DNA from: Melghirimyces profundicolus
GTDB taxonomy: Bacteria > Bacillota > Bacilli > Thermoactinomycetales > DSM-45169
NCBI RefSeq assembly: GCF_003054245.1
Contig: NZ_QBKR01000009.1
Location: 58,073 to 122,072, forward strand
DNA length: 64,000 nucleotides
Direction of reading: 5' to 3'
Of this stretch, positions 26,123 through 35,784 are shown piece after piece. Below the pieces are notes generated by a model. The model worked only from the letters and a program-made list of their open reading frames with translations. It made no database searches and was not told the DNA's origin. Position 1 is the first letter of the stretch, and every line of letters begins with the position of its first letter. The position numbers and the translations under genes were made by a program.

Positions 26123-28839
26123 CAGGAGCTCACTTCTTCTTTGTCGTTCAGGAACTGACGCAGCACGGTGTGCAGGATGCCGCCGTTTTTGTAGTACTCG
26201 ATTTCCACCTGGCTGTCGAGGCGGATGATCGCGTCGAAGCGGATGGTGGAGCCGTCGGGGCGTGTGGCGGTTACCTTCACTTTCTGCAGGGGCTGGATCT
26301 GGTCGTTCAGCCCTTCGATGTCGAAGGTTTCCTCGCCGGTCAGTCCGAGGGATTTCCAGCTGTCCCCCTCTTCGAACTGAAGGGGCAGGACCCCCATGCC
26401 GACCAGGTTGCTGCGATGGATGCGTTCAAAGCTCTCGGCGATGACGGCTTTGACGCCGAGGAGGTTGGTTCCTTTGGCGGCCCAGTCACGGGAGCTTCCG
26501 GTGCCGTATTCTTTACCGGCGAGAACCACCAGCGGGGTGTTGTCTTCCTTGTACTTCATGGCTGCGTCATAGATCGGCATGGTTTCACCCGTGGGCACAT
26601 ACTTCGTGAAGCCGCCTTCCGTTCCCGGTACCATTTGGTTGCGGATGCGGATATTGGCGAAGGTGCCGCGGGTCATGACCCGATCGTTCCCCCGGCGGGA
26701 ACCGTAGGAGTTGAAGTCGCGGGGCTGGACGTTGTGCTCCTTCAGGTATTTCCCGGCGGGGCTGTTGGGAGCGATGGCACCGGCAGGGGAAATGTGGTCC
26801 GTGGTGACGGAGTCCTTCAGGAGCGCCAGCGCGCGGGCTCCCTTGATTTCCCGGATCGGTTCCGCTTCGGGGGAGAGATCCGTGAAGAAAGGCGGTTCCT
26901 GGATATAGGTGGATTTTTCGTCCCACTCGTACAGTTCGCCTTCCGGAGTGTCCATCTTGTTCCACCGTTCGTTGGCGTCGAAGACACTGGCATACTCCTT
27001 GCGGAACTGGTCGGGGTTCATCGAGGCTTCCACGGTCTTCCGAATTTCTTCGCTGGAGGGCCAGATGTCCTTGAAATAGACCGGGTTGCCGTCAGGATCA
27101 TGGCCGATCGGATCTTTGGCGAAGTCAATGTTCACTGTTCCGGCGAGGGCGTAGGCAACCACCAGCGGCGGGGAAGCCAGATAGTTGGCTTTCACGTCGG
27201 GGTGAATCCGGCCTTCGAAGTTCCGGTTCCCGGACAGAACGGAAGCCACGGTCAGGTCGTTGTCGTTGATGGCTTTGCTGATCTCTTCCGGCAAGGGACC
27301 GCTGTTCCCGATGCAGGTGGCACACCCGTATCCGGCCAGGGTGAAGCCAAGCTTGTCGAGAGAGTCCTGCAAGCCGGATTTCTTCAGGTACTCGGTCACG
27401 ACCTTGGATCCCGGCGTCAGGCTGGTTTTCACATAGGGTTTGACCGTGAGTCCCTTCTTGACCGCTTTATCGGCCAGAAGAGCCGCACCCAGCATCACCG
27501 ACGGGTTGGACGTGTTGGTGCAGCTGGTGATGGCGGCGATGACCACATCGCCGTGCCCCAGCTCGAAGGTTTCTTCGTTGTATTTCACCTGGACTTTCTT
27601 GTCGGTTTCTTCGACACCGAAACCGCCTTCCTCGATCGGTTTGGTCAGGGTGTTCACCCAAGTGTCCTTCATGTCGGAGAGTTCGATCCGGTCCTGGGGA
27701 CGGCGGGGACCGGCGAGACTGGGCTTCACATCGCCGAGATCCAGCTCGATGGTGTCGGTGAAGGCGGGATCCGGCGTGTCGTCGGTGCGGAACATGCCCT
27801 GGGCGGTGTAGTATTCCCGCACGAGTTCGATCAGCTGATCGTCGCGCCCGGTGTTGGACAAGTAGGTGAGGGATTCTTCATCAACCGGGAAGAAGCCCAT
27901 GGTGGCGCCGTATTCCGGTGCCATGTTGGCGACGGTGGCACGGTCGGCCAGGCTGATGTTGGACAGACCGGGGCCGTAAAACTCGACGAATTTGCCCACC
28001 ACGCCTTTTTTCCGGAGCATCTGGGTGACGGTCAGTGCCAGGTCGGTGGCGGTGGCGCCCTCGGCCAGCTGACCGGTCAGCTTGAATCCGATCACTTCCG
28101 GAGTCAGGAAGTAGAGGGGCTGTCCGAGCATTCCGGCTTCGGCCTCGATCCCGCCGACACCCCAGCCGAGAATTCCCAGACCGTTGATCATCGTGGTGTG
28201 GGAGTCGGTGCCGACCAGAGAGTCCGGATAGACTTCGGTTTCCCCGTCCACTTCACGGGTTTGGGCCACCTTGGCCAGGTACTCCAGGTTCACCTGATGG
28301 ACAATCCCGGTGGCCGGGGGAACGACGCGGAAGTTGTCGAAGGCTTCCTTCGCCCAGCGAAGCAGGCGGTAGCGCTCTTCGTTCCGCTCAAATTCCCGGT
28401 TCATGTTGTATTCGAGCGCGTCTTGGGTTCCGAATTTGTCCACCATCACCGAGTGGTCGATCACGAGGTCCACCGGAATCAGCGGGTTGATCCGGTCCGG
28501 GCTTCCTCCGACCCGGTCCATGGCGGAGCGGAGTGCCGCCAGGTCCACCACGGCGGGGACGCCGGTGAAGTCCTGCAGCACGATCCGGGCCGGCTTGAAC
28601 GCCACTTCTTTTTTCTCTTTCAGAGAAGTCCAGTTGGCCAGTTGTTCGATGTGTTCTTTGGTGACCGAATGTCCGTCATACTGCCGCACGGCCGCTTCCA
28701 GCAGGACTTTGATGGAGAAGGGGAGGCGGGAAATATCGCCCACGCCTTGGGACTCCAAGTCCTTCAGGCTGTAATAGACGTAGTCCTTGCCGCCGGCGGT
28801 GAGCTTTTTGCGCACGCCGAAGAGGTCCTTTTTGGACAT
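26122..28839 (-). CDS. acnA: Aconitate hydratase A
   Basis: A TCA-cycle enzyme interconverting citrate and isocitrate, with a 4Fe-4S cluster. Cluster cysteines lie in [15 protein letters not shown] and [14 protein letters not shown]. Other family blocks are [33 protein letters not shown] and [17 protein letters not shown]. At 905 aa it is full length. The start is ATG 28839, with AAGGAGGTTGTTTTGC; a start three codons earlier is less well spaced. A TATAAT (28920-28925, minus strand) lies in the leader. It is divergent from the IclR-type regulator, and a VOC gene is coupled downstream. Confidence 0.97.
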   Translation of the reverse strand: MSKKDLFGVRKKLTAGGKDYVYYSLKDLESQGVGDISRLPFSIKVLLEAAVRQYDGHSVTKEHIEQLANWTSLKEKKEVAFKPARIVLQDFTGVPAVVDLAALRSAMDRVGGSPDRINPLIPVDLVIDHSVMVDKFGTQDALEYNMNREFERNEERYRLLRWAKEAFDNFRVVPPATGIVHQVNLEYLAKVAQTREVDGETEVYPDSLVGTDSHTTMINGLGILGWGVGGIEAEAGMLGQPLYFLTPEVIGFKLTGQLAEGATATDLALTVTQMLRKKGVVGKFVEFYGPGLSNISLADRATVANMAPEYGATMGFFPVDEESLTYLSNTGRDDQLIELVREYYTAQGMFRTDDTPDPAFTDTIELDLGDVKPSLAGPRRPQDRIELSDMKDTWVNTLTKPIEEGGFGVEETDKKVQVKYNEETFELGHGDVVIAAITSCTNTSNPSVMLGAALLADKAVKKGLTVKPYVKTSLTPGSKVVTEYLKKSGLQDSLDKLGFTLAGYGCATCIGNSGPLPEEISKAINDNDLTVASVLSGNRNFEGRIHPDVKANYLASPPLVVAYALAGTVNIDFAKDPIGHDPDGNPVYFKDIWPSSEEIRKTVEASMNPDQFRKEYASVFDANERWNKMDTPEGELYEWDEKSTYIQEPPFFTDLSPEAEPIREIKGARALALLKDSVTTDHISPAGAIAPNSPAGKYLKEHNVQPRDFNSYGSRRGNDRVMTRGTFANIRIRNQMVPGTEGGFTKYVPTGETMPIYDAAMKYKEDNTPLVVLAGKEYGTGSSRDWAAKGTNLLGVKAVIAESFERIHRSNLVGMGVLPLQFEEGDSWKSLGLTGEETFDIEGLNDQIQPLQKVKVTATRPDGSTIRFDAIIRLDSQVEIEYYKNGGILHTVLRQFLNDKEEVSS

Positions 28840-28997
28840 GCAAAACAACCTCCTTGGGGGGGTAAAATCGAGAAGGAGTTCAGTTTCATCTGTCGAAACC
28901 GAGTTTCTTTTTCAATACCATTATACACTGGGACTTTCCTCTTTGTATACCCTTGAATTCGTTTTAACTTGCCCTTTTGTACGGAAAATATAGGGCG

Positions 28998-29003
28998 TAT
29001 AAT
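28998..29003 (+). promoter_or_regulatory. -10 box of the IclR-type regulator
   Basis: A consensus TATAAT about 50 bases upstream of the start. The best -35 (TTGTAC) is spaced only 15 bases away, so the promoter may need an activator. Confidence 0.45.
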
Positions 29004-29050
29004 AGATAGTAAAAATCAATTTCACTAAGCGGAACAAAGGGGCATCCTCC

Positions 29051-29794
29051 ATGGAAGGAAAAAAGACGGTCCGCGCGGCCGAACGCGCCCTCGACATCCT
29101 CCTGTGTTTCACCCGGCAACCGGAATTGTCGCTGACGGAAATCGCGCGAATGACGGAATTGAATAAGAGCACCGTGTACCGCCTGTTGGCCACCCTGGAA
29201 GAGAAGGGGTTCCTCGCAAGGGATGCAGAGACGGACAAATATCGTCTGGGGTTTCGGATCTGGGAGCTTTCGGCCCACCTGTCCCGGACCGATGATCCGG
29301 CTCTCCTGTTTCTTCCCGAGATGGAGCGCCTCCGGGACAAAATCGAAGAGACGGTGAGCCTTTATGTCCGGGACGGTTTGGAACGCATCCGCGTTCAGGC
29401 GGTGGAAAGCCTTCAGGCCATCCGGCGGGTGGCCCCGGTCGGTGCCAGGATGCCGCTGTCCGTGGGAGCAGCGGGAAAAGTGCTGGCTGCCTTCGCCGAG
29501 CCGGCGGTCCGGGCTCAGATCCTGGCGGATCCCGACTGGCCGGAGAACGTGGACAAGAGCGACTACCTCCGGCAGCTGGACCAAATCCGGCGGGATGGAT
29601 ACGCCACCAGTGTGGAGGAACGGGAAGCGGGAACCTCGGCGGTGTCCGTCCCGATCTTCGGACGAAACGGAAACATCCTGGCCGCCTTGGCCGTTTCCGG
29701 TCCAGTGGGCCGTCTGACCCTGGAACGGATGGAAGAGGTGGTCCCCCATATCATCGAGGCGGCCGGACGCATGCAGAAGATGCTGACAAACTGA
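29051..29794 (+). CDS. IclR family transcriptional regulator
   Basis: A 247-aa regulator with an N-terminal winged helix ([20 protein letters not shown], residues ~27-47) and a C-terminal effector domain. The effector domain has [35 protein letters not shown] and the end [12 protein letters not shown]. It is divergently arranged with acnA and directly followed by msrB, so either could be a target; its ligand is unknown. Confidence 0.88.
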   Translation: MEGKKTVRAAERALDILLCFTRQPELSLTEIARMTELNKSTVYRLLATLEEKGFLARDAETDKYRLGFRIWELSAHLSRTDDPALLFLPEMERLRDKIEETVSLYVRDGLERIRVQAVESLQAIRRVAPVGARMPLSVGAAGKVLAAFAEPAVRAQILADPDWPENVDKSDYLRQLDQIRRDGYATSVEEREAGTSAVSVPIFGRNGNILAALAVSGPVGRLTLERMEEVVPHIIEAAGRMQKMLTN

Positions 29795-29855
29795 GGTCTG
29801 TTTGCCGCTGTTTTCGGGAAAACAGGAAGAAAACCGAAAGTGCGGGAGGGATTCC

Positions 29856-30323
29856 ATGCGCGATTATAAAAAACCATCCCGGGAGGAACTGAAAAAGCGG
29901 CTCACCCCCATGCAGTTTGAAGTGACGCAGAACAACGGAACAGAACCCCCGTTTCAAAATGAGTACTGGAACAACAAAAAAGAAGGTATTTACGTGGATA
30001 TCGTGACAGGGGAACCGCTGTTCAGTTCCAAAGACCAGTACGATGCCGGATGCGGCTGGCCCAGTTTCACCCGGCCCCTGGACAAAGACCGGTTGGAAGA
30101 GAAGGAGGACCGGAGTTTCGGCATGCACCGGACCGAGGTGCGGAGTAAAAAAGGGGATTCCCATCTCGGACATGTCTTTGACGACGGGCCGGGGCCCGAG
30201 GGTTTACGCTACTGCATCAACTCGGCCGCTCTCCGGTTCATTCCGAAGGAAGATCTGGAGAAGGAAGGCTATGGTTCCTGGCGAAAGCTGTTCGAAGAAG
30301 ACGAAGAAAAGAACGAGGAATAA
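29856..30323 (+). CDS. msrB: Peptide-methionine (R)-S-oxide reductase MsrB
   Basis: Repairs methionine R-sulfoxide in proteins. Blocks [47 protein letters not shown] and [11 protein letters not shown] are classic MsrB; the catalytic Cys is in RYCIN, and the likely resolving Cys is in CGWP. The four zinc cysteines of some MsrBs are absent, as in B. subtilis MsrB. The start is ATG 29856 after GGGAGGGATTCC; 155 aa. It has a terminator-like hairpin after the stop. Confidence 0.95.
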   Translation: MRDYKKPSREELKKRLTPMQFEVTQNNGTEPPFQNEYWNNKKEGIYVDIVTGEPLFSSKDQYDAGCGWPSFTRPLDKDRLEEKEDRSFGMHRTEVRSKKGDSHLGHVFDDGPGPEGLRYCINSAALRFIPKEDLEKEGYGSWRKLFEEDEEKNEE

Positions 30324-30473
30324 TCAAGCTGCCTGACACTTTCAGGGGCTTTTTCTTTTTGTATGATTTTTGTTGAAGGGCAGCCGGGTTTTAAACCTGT
30401 AAATGGGGTCATCGGGAGAAGAAAAACCGTCAGGGCCTTCGCTTTCAGTGAAGGCAAAGGGGATCCCGGGATA

Positions 30474-30500
30474 AAAAATCCCGGGGTTCTCCCCCGGGTA
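30474..30500 (-). terminator. Terminator of pdxK
   Basis: On the minus strand CCCGGGG-gagaa-CCCCGGG followed by ATTTTTT. Confidence 0.8.
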
Positions 30501-30507
30501 TTCTGGG

Positions 30508-31308
30508 TCAACCTTTGAAGTTTGCCTTCATCTGGCGGACGGGCCCCACATATTGATTCAGGGGAAACCCGTTCCGGATGGCTTCCGTGATGAAATTCTT
30601 GGCCATCCGCACGGACTCCTCCACGCTCTTCCCGTGGGCCAGTCCCGCTGTAATGGCGGCGGAGTAGGTGCATCCGGCACCATGGGTGTGGGGGGTGTCC
30701 AGCTTCTCCGATTCGTAGGTGGTAAAGCGCTCGCCGTCGTAAAGGAGATCGACGGCCCGTTCATGGGAAAGTCCGGAACCGCCTTTGATCAGGACGTACT
30801 TCGGACCGAGCCGGTGGATGGCGCGGGCGGCCGCTTTCATTTCTTCCAAGGTGGTGATGGGTTCCGTCCCTGCCAACTGGGACGCTTCGAAGAGGTTCGG
30901 GGTCACGATGGTGGCTTTGGAGACGAGTCGGTCGCGCAGCGCTTCCTTGTTTTCCGGATGGAGGACGTCGTTTTCCCCTTTGCACACCATCACCGGATCG
31001 ACCACCGCATGATGAATTTCATATCGGTCCATCAAATCCGCCGCTGTCCCGATGATTTCCGCCGTGCTCAGCATCCCGGTCTTCATGGCGTCGATGCCGG
31101 TGGAGAGAATGGTTTCCAACTGGGCTTTCACGGTTTCAAGAGGGATGGGGTGCACCCCGTGAGCCCACCCGTTTTCGGGATCCATCGTGACGATGGTGTT
31201 CAGGGCCGACATGCCGTAAACGTCCAGGGCCTGAAACGTTTTCAGATCGGCTTGGATGCCGGCGCCTCCGCTGGTATCGGAACCGGCGAGGGTCAATGCT
31301 TTCTTCAC
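30508..31308 (-). CDS. pdxK: Pyridoxine/pyridoxal/HMP kinase (PdxK, ThiD-like)
   Basis: A ribokinase-fold kinase of the ThiD2/PdxK group that phosphorylates vitamin B6 vitamers and hydroxymethylpyrimidine. Visible blocks are LAGSDTSGGAGIQADLKTFQ, MKTGMLSTAEII, VVDPVMVCKGENDVLHP and the C-terminal anion hole DTPHTHGAGCTYSAAITAGL with its catalytic Cys. The ending GFPLNQYVGPVRQ matches B. subtilis PdxK more closely than ThiD. It is 266 aa. GGAGGATGTTC precedes the ATG at 31308. Monocistronic with its own terminator. Confidence 0.88.
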   Translation of the reverse strand: MKKALTLAGSDTSGGAGIQADLKTFQALDVYGMSALNTIVTMDPENGWAHGVHPIPLETVKAQLETILSTGIDAMKTGMLSTAEIIGTAADLMDRYEIHHAVVDPVMVCKGENDVLHPENKEALRDRLVSKATIVTPNLFEASQLAGTEPITTLEEMKAAARAIHRLGPKYVLIKGGSGLSHERAVDLLYDGERFTTYESEKLDTPHTHGAGCTYSAAITAGLAHGKSVEESVRMAKNFITEAIRNGFPLNQYVGPVRQMKANFKG

Positions 31309-31446
31309 TGAACATCCTCCTTCTGACTGTCCTGGCCTTCCTTTCTATTTTAAAGGAAGGGATTTATTTTGTAAGGGGAGAGAAAAGAAATGGCCGTTCC
31401 GGTGAACGGTTCTTTATTATTGCCGCATGGAATCGAATATTCGTAA

Positions 31447-31475
31447 TTGACGGACTCGTGACGTCCTGTTTTAAT
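31447..31475 (+). promoter_or_regulatory. Promoter of the glcEFD operon
   Basis: TTGACG (31447-31452) and TTTAAT (31470-31475) with a 17-base spacer, 35 bases upstream of glcE. A hairpin (31393-31410, CCGTTC and GAACGG then TTCTTT) just before it isolates it from upstream transcription. Confidence 0.65.
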
Positions 31476-31509
31476 GAATTGTAACTTGGTACCAACGGGA
31501 GGTGGCGGC

Positions 31510-32820
31510 ATGACAGCAATGGCTTTGAATGATCTCCTGCCGGCGGAACGGATCTCCCGGTCGGAATCATCCAATCCCCTCGGAAATAGCGGCGATTGGA
31601 TCGCACAACCCCGTACGGAAAACGAAATCGCCGATCTCTTGCGTCACGCTGACGAAAAGGGATGGAAAGTAACGGTGACCGGCGGCGGCAGCAAACGGGG
31701 ATACGGCGGTTTGAGGGAGCGGTATGATATGATGCTTTCCCTTGCGGACTTGCGGGGGGTGGTGGAACACCGGAGAGGGGACATGACGGTGACGGTCCGG
31801 GCGGGAACTCCCATCCGGGAACTGGCCGACCACCTGGCGGAACATGGACAGAGACTTCCCTGTGATCCCCGGTGGCCGGGTACAGCGACCATCGGGGGAG
31901 TGGTGGCAGCCAATGAAACCGGCCCCAGACGCCTGGCCTTTGGAGCACCGCGGGATTTTGTACTCGGTCTCCGGGTCATCTGTCCCGACGGACGCATCCT
32001 TCGGACTGGGGGCAAAGTGGTGAAAAACGTGGCCGGATACGATATGAACAAGCTGTTTGTCGGCTCGATGGGAACGCTGGGAGTGATGTCGGAAATCACG
32101 GTCAAACTGAGACCGCTTCCCCCTGACCAATGTCTGATGTATCTCACCTTCCCGGAAGGGAGCGAAGCAGACATCGAACCGTTCCTCCGCCTCCTTCGCT
32201 CGTCGACGCTGGAGCCCTTTGCCCTGGAGGTCCTCAACCCCGTGCTGGCGGAAAAAACGGCGGGAGTGAACCGGTATACCCTGGCCGTGGCCTTTGAGGA
32301 CCGGAGCGAGGCGGTGGATGATCAGGTGAAATGGGTCCGGGACCATCTCCCGGAAGGCATCGGGATGGAAATGCGCCGGGGCGAAGAAGCCCTCCGATGC
32401 TGGGAAGCGTGGGCCGAACTCGGACCGCGGGGTCCGGAGGTCCCGGACACGGATTCTCCTGCCGCAGCCGCCAAGATCGGGTTGAGAAGCACGGAGACGG
32501 TTTCCTTTATCCGGGAAGCGACGGAAAAAGCTTCAGATCGGGGGTTGGAGGTGTTCGCCCACGGCGGGGCGGGTCACGGGATCGCCCGGATCTGGTTGCG
32601 CGGTACCCGGGAAGCCGTCCTCCCCTATCTCGCGGAACTGCGTTCGGTTGTCGAGGAAAGGCGGGGCTTTTTGGTTGCCGACCACCTTCCCTTCGAATGG
32701 CGGAAACGGTTGGATGTCTGGGGGAACCGGACCATCCCCTTCGGTTTGATGAAGCGGATCAAAGATTCCTGTGATCCGAACCGGACGCTGAATGATCAAC
32801 GGTTTGTGGGGGGGATTTAA
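31510..32820 (+). CDS. glcE: Glycolate oxidase FAD-binding subunit GlcE
   Basis: The smaller FAD subunit of the three-part glycolate (or D-lactate) oxidase. FAD_binding_4 (PCMH) fold: WKVTVTGGGSKRGYGG, GDMTVTVRAGTPIRELADHL, GTATIGGVVAANETGPRRLA and the KNVAGYDMNKLFVGSMGTLG block. It is 436 aa from ATG 31510, which follows CGGGAGGTGGCGGC. It is separated by two bases from glcF, so it is translationally linked. Confidence 0.88.
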   Translation: MTAMALNDLLPAERISRSESSNPLGNSGDWIAQPRTENEIADLLRHADEKGWKVTVTGGGSKRGYGGLRERYDMMLSLADLRGVVEHRRGDMTVTVRAGTPIRELADHLAEHGQRLPCDPRWPGTATIGGVVAANETGPRRLAFGAPRDFVLGLRVICPDGRILRTGGKVVKNVAGYDMNKLFVGSMGTLGVMSEITVKLRPLPPDQCLMYLTFPEGSEADIEPFLRLLRSSTLEPFALEVLNPVLAEKTAGVNRYTLAVAFEDRSEAVDDQVKWVRDHLPEGIGMEMRRGEEALRCWEAWAELGPRGPEVPDTDSPAAAAKIGLRSTETVSFIREATEKASDRGLEVFAHGGAGHGIARIWLRGTREAVLPYLAELRSVVEERRGFLVADHLPFEWRKRLDVWGNRTIPFGLMKRIKDSCDPNRTLNDQRFVGGI

Positions 32821-32822
32821 TC

Positions 32823-34235
32823 ATGGATTTGGCACGGTCGGCCGAAACGCCGTCCCCGGACGCACTCCCCTGTGCGGACGGAAAGCTGGGAAACTACCTG
32901 AGCGGGGACGTCCCCGACGAAAACAAGTGGGCCGATTGCGTCCATTGCGGTTTGTGCCTGGAAGCCTGTCCGACATACCTGGAAACCGGACACGAGCACC
33001 AGTCTCCGAGAGGGCGCGTCCACCTGATCAAAGCGGTGGCCGAAGGAAAAATCGGACTGAACGAATCCTTCATGGACCCGGTCTTCACCTGCCTGGATTG
33101 CCGGGCCTGTGAAACGGCCTGTCCGTCCAACGTCCAGGTGGGAGGGTTGATTGAAGAAGCCCGGGGCCAGGTGCGCCGGGCTCATCCCCTGAAGGGGTGG
33201 AAAGGCTGGGTCAGCCGTTTCTTCCTTCACGGCGTCTTTCCCCATCCCGGCCGGCTGGAAATGCTGGGGAAAGGGTTACGGCTGCTGAAGAGAAGCGGCC
33301 TCTCCTCCTTCGCCCGCCGGATCGGTCTGATGAAACTCCTGCCTTCCCAACTGGAAGAAATGGAGCGGGTGACCCCGATACCGGGACTTCCGGTCCGGAA
33401 AAAGCTCCCCGAGGTGGTCCCCGCCCGGGGAAAGCGGAAAGAACGGGTGGCTCTCCTGACCGGATGCGTCATGGATGCGGTGTTCGGGGACGTGAACGAA
33501 GCAACGGTCCGGGTGTTGACAAGAAACGGATACGAAGTTCACATCCCTCGATCGCAAACCTGTTGCGGGGCACTTCACGTTCATGCCGGTGACCGTGAGG
33601 CGGGGAGGGAATTGGCTTTGAGAAACATGGAAGCGTTCTCGGATGCGGATCATGTTTTGGTCAATGCTGCGGGATGCGGTTGTGCCATGCAGGAATATCC
33701 GGAACTGTTCCGGGAGGATCCGGCCCTCCGGCAAAAAGCGGAAGCCTTTGCGGAAAAGGTGATGGACGTTTCCCGATTTCTCACCCGATACGGGTTTGAG
33801 CGGCCGAAAGGGGAGATCCGTGCACGGGCGTCCTACCATGATGCCTGCCATCTGGCCCACGGTCAGGGGGTCCGGGAGGAGCCGCGGTGGATTCTCCGCA
33901 GCATTCCCGGACTGGAGTGGGTGGAGATGGCCAACGCCGACCGCTGCTGCGGCAGTGCGGGCATCTACAACCTGACCCATCCGGAGATGGCGGGAGCGGT
34001 CCTCCGCCGTAAAATGGAAGACGTACCGGAGGATGCGGAGTTGATTCCCATGGGGAACCCGGGGTGCATGTTGCAGATGTCGGTCGGCGTTCTGCGGGAG
34101 GGCCGCCGATCGAAGGTGGTCCACACCATGGAGCTCCTGGACCGATCCTACCGGATCGGAGACCGGGAAGGGAAGGAGGCATCATCGTGTTCGGACGGAA
34201 AAAGCGGCGGTTGGATCCTCTCATCCGGCAACTGA
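32823..34235 (+). CDS. glcF: Glycolate oxidase iron-sulfur subunit GlcF
   Basis: Transfers electrons from the flavin subunits to the respiratory chain. Two ferredoxin-type clusters are encoded by CVHCGLCLEACP (~residue 39) and CLDCRACETACP (~residue 90). Two cysteine-rich CCG domains follow, with QTCCGALHVHAGDREAGREL and DRCCGSAGIYNLTHPEM. The product is 470 aa. The last ~16 codons overlap the start of glcD in another frame. Confidence 0.9.
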   Translation: MDLARSAETPSPDALPCADGKLGNYLSGDVPDENKWADCVHCGLCLEACPTYLETGHEHQSPRGRVHLIKAVAEGKIGLNESFMDPVFTCLDCRACETACPSNVQVGGLIEEARGQVRRAHPLKGWKGWVSRFFLHGVFPHPGRLEMLGKGLRLLKRSGLSSFARRIGLMKLLPSQLEEMERVTPIPGLPVRKKLPEVVPARGKRKERVALLTGCVMDAVFGDVNEATVRVLTRNGYEVHIPRSQTCCGALHVHAGDREAGRELALRNMEAFSDADHVLVNAAGCGCAMQEYPELFREDPALRQKAEAFAEKVMDVSRFLTRYGFERPKGEIRARASYHDACHLAHGQGVREEPRWILRSIPGLEWVEMANADRCCGSAGIYNLTHPEMAGAVLRRKMEDVPEDAELIPMGNPGCMLQMSVGVLREGRRSKVVHTMELLDRSYRIGDREGKEASSCSDGKSGGWILSSGN

Positions 34236-35647
34236 TGGAATGGGTCGGGGAGACCAACGTGCTTTACCGGCGGGAAGATCTGGTGGCTTATGAATGTGAC
34301 GGTTTCACCCTGAAAAAAGGGGAGGCCCGGGCGGTCGTCTTCCCCGCGGACACCCGGGAGGTGGCGGCGGTGGTCCGGTTGCTCCACCGGGAGAACGTCC
34401 CCTTCATCGCCCGGGGAGCGGGCACCGGTCTGAGCGGCGGAGCCACCCCTCTCGGCGGGGAGGTGATCATCAGCCTGGTCAAGATGAAAAAGCTGTTGCG
34501 AGTGGATCTGGACAACCGGATCGCTGTGGTCCAGCCCGGATTTGTCAACCTGAAGCTGACCCAATCGATCGCCGATCGCGGTTATTATTACGCTCCCGAT
34601 CCTTCCAGCCAGTACGCCTGCACCATCGGGGGCAACGTCGCCGAAAACGCCGGAGGGGCGCACTGTCTGAAGTATGGCGTGACCACCAACCATATCTTGG
34701 GGGCCGAAGTGGTGTTGCCCGACGGGGAGGTTATCCGGATCGGGGACGAGGGGATCCCCGATATGCCGGGTTATGACCTCTTGGGCCTTTTGACCGGGTC
34801 CGAGGGGACGCTGGGGATCGTAACCGAGATCACCGTGCGGATCCTGAAAGCCCCTCAGGGGAAGCAGACGCTTCTGGCTTATTTCGACGATGTGGAGGAG
34901 GCATCCCGGGCCGTCTCCGATATCATCTCGGCGGGAATCCTTCCGGCGGCGCTGGAAATGATGGACCGGACCGCCATCGAAGCCGTGGAATCCGCCAATT
35001 TTCCGGTCGGCCACCCGCTGGATATCGAGGCGCTCCTTCTGGTTGAGGTGGACGGCATCGAGGCCGGCTTGAAGTCCCAGGTTGAAGATATCACGGAATT
35101 GTGCCGTCGGCGGAACGTCCGTGAAGTGAAAACCGCCCGGGATGAAAAGGAAGCCGCCGCCTGGTGGGCCAACCGGAAAACCGGGTTCGGGGCGATGGGA
35201 GCCATCTCCCCCGATTATCTCGTTCAGGACGGGGTGATCCCCCGGAGCACCCTTCCGGAAGTGCTGGGGAAAATCCGGGAAATCAGCCGGGACACGGGCC
35301 TTCGGATCGCCAATATTTTTCATGCAGGTGACGGAAACCTCCACCCCTTGATCCTCTTTGACGAGCGCAAACCCGGGGAAAAGGAACGGGCACTGGAAGC
35401 GGGTTCCCGTTGCCTCAAGGTGTGTGCGGAAGTCGGGGGAACCATCACCGGTGAACATGGGGTCGGAATCGAGAAAAGGGAAGAGATGCGATTTGTCTTC
35501 ACCAAGGAAGAGATCGCCGCCCAGATCCGGCTCCGGGATGTGTTCAACCCGGGGAACCTTCTCAACCCGGGCAAAGGATTCCCCCAACCGGGGCGATGTG
35601 CCGAAGTGAAACAGGAGATCAAAGAACGGCGGATGGCCGAGGGGTAG
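34187..35647 (+). CDS. glcD: Glycolate oxidase FAD subunit GlcD (FAD-binding oxidase/D-lactate dehydrogenase family)
   Basis: The catalytic FAD subunit: PCMH domain with IARGAGTGLSGGATPLGGEV and CTIGGNVAENAGGAHCLKYG, and a C-terminal cap with ANIFHAGDGNLHPLILFDER and GTITGEHGVGIEKREEM. The active-site His pairs of the 2-hydroxyacid oxidases are present (FHAGDGNLHP, GEHGVG). The start is GTG 34187 with GAAGGGAAGGAGG; the product is 486 aa. It overlaps the 3' end of glcF by 49 bases. Substrate could be glycolate or D-lactate; the permease downstream is compatible with both. Confidence 0.9.
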   Translation: MFGRKKRRLDPLIRQLMEWVGETNVLYRREDLVAYECDGFTLKKGEARAVVFPADTREVAAVVRLLHRENVPFIARGAGTGLSGGATPLGGEVIISLVKMKKLLRVDLDNRIAVVQPGFVNLKLTQSIADRGYYYAPDPSSQYACTIGGNVAENAGGAHCLKYGVTTNHILGAEVVLPDGEVIRIGDEGIPDMPGYDLLGLLTGSEGTLGIVTEITVRILKAPQGKQTLLAYFDDVEEASRAVSDIISAGILPAALEMMDRTAIEAVESANFPVGHPLDIEALLLVEVDGIEAGLKSQVEDITELCRRRNVREVKTARDEKEAAAWWANRKTGFGAMGAISPDYLVQDGVIPRSTLPEVLGKIREISRDTGLRIANIFHAGDGNLHPLILFDERKPGEKERALEAGSRCLKVCAEVGGTITGEHGVGIEKREEMRFVFTKEEIAAQIRLRDVFNPGNLLNPGKGFPQPGRCAEVKQEIKERRMAEG

Positions 35648-35652
35648 GACGT

Positions 35653-35680
35653 CAGGCATTCCCGAAAGCGGGAGTGCCTG
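35653..35680 (+). terminator. Hairpin after glcD
   Basis: CAGGCA..CCCG and CGGG..TGCCTG with an AAAG loop, followed by TTT; likely an intrinsic or partial terminator between glcD and the permease. Confidence 0.6.
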
Positions 35681-35700
35681 TTTCCATGAAAGACGGCGGA

Positions 35701-35729
35701 TTGACAGGTTATCCGATGTGTGGGAAAAT
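35701..35729 (+). promoter_or_regulatory. Promoter of the lactate/glycolate permease
   Basis: A consensus TTGACA (35701-35706) and GAAAAT (35724-35729) separated by 17 bases. Confidence 0.5.
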
Positions 35730-35784
35730 CAGGTCTGAATAATCATTCTATTTTGATTCTTGAAGGGGAGGAGAGGAAGTACTG

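Noticed and set aside
26170..28956. 928-codon ORF antisense to acnA
   Set aside because: Codon composition and product are those of an antisense shadow; acnA is unmistakable on the other strand. The same applies to long antisense frames over thiC, ptsG, lactate permease and the ABC exporter.
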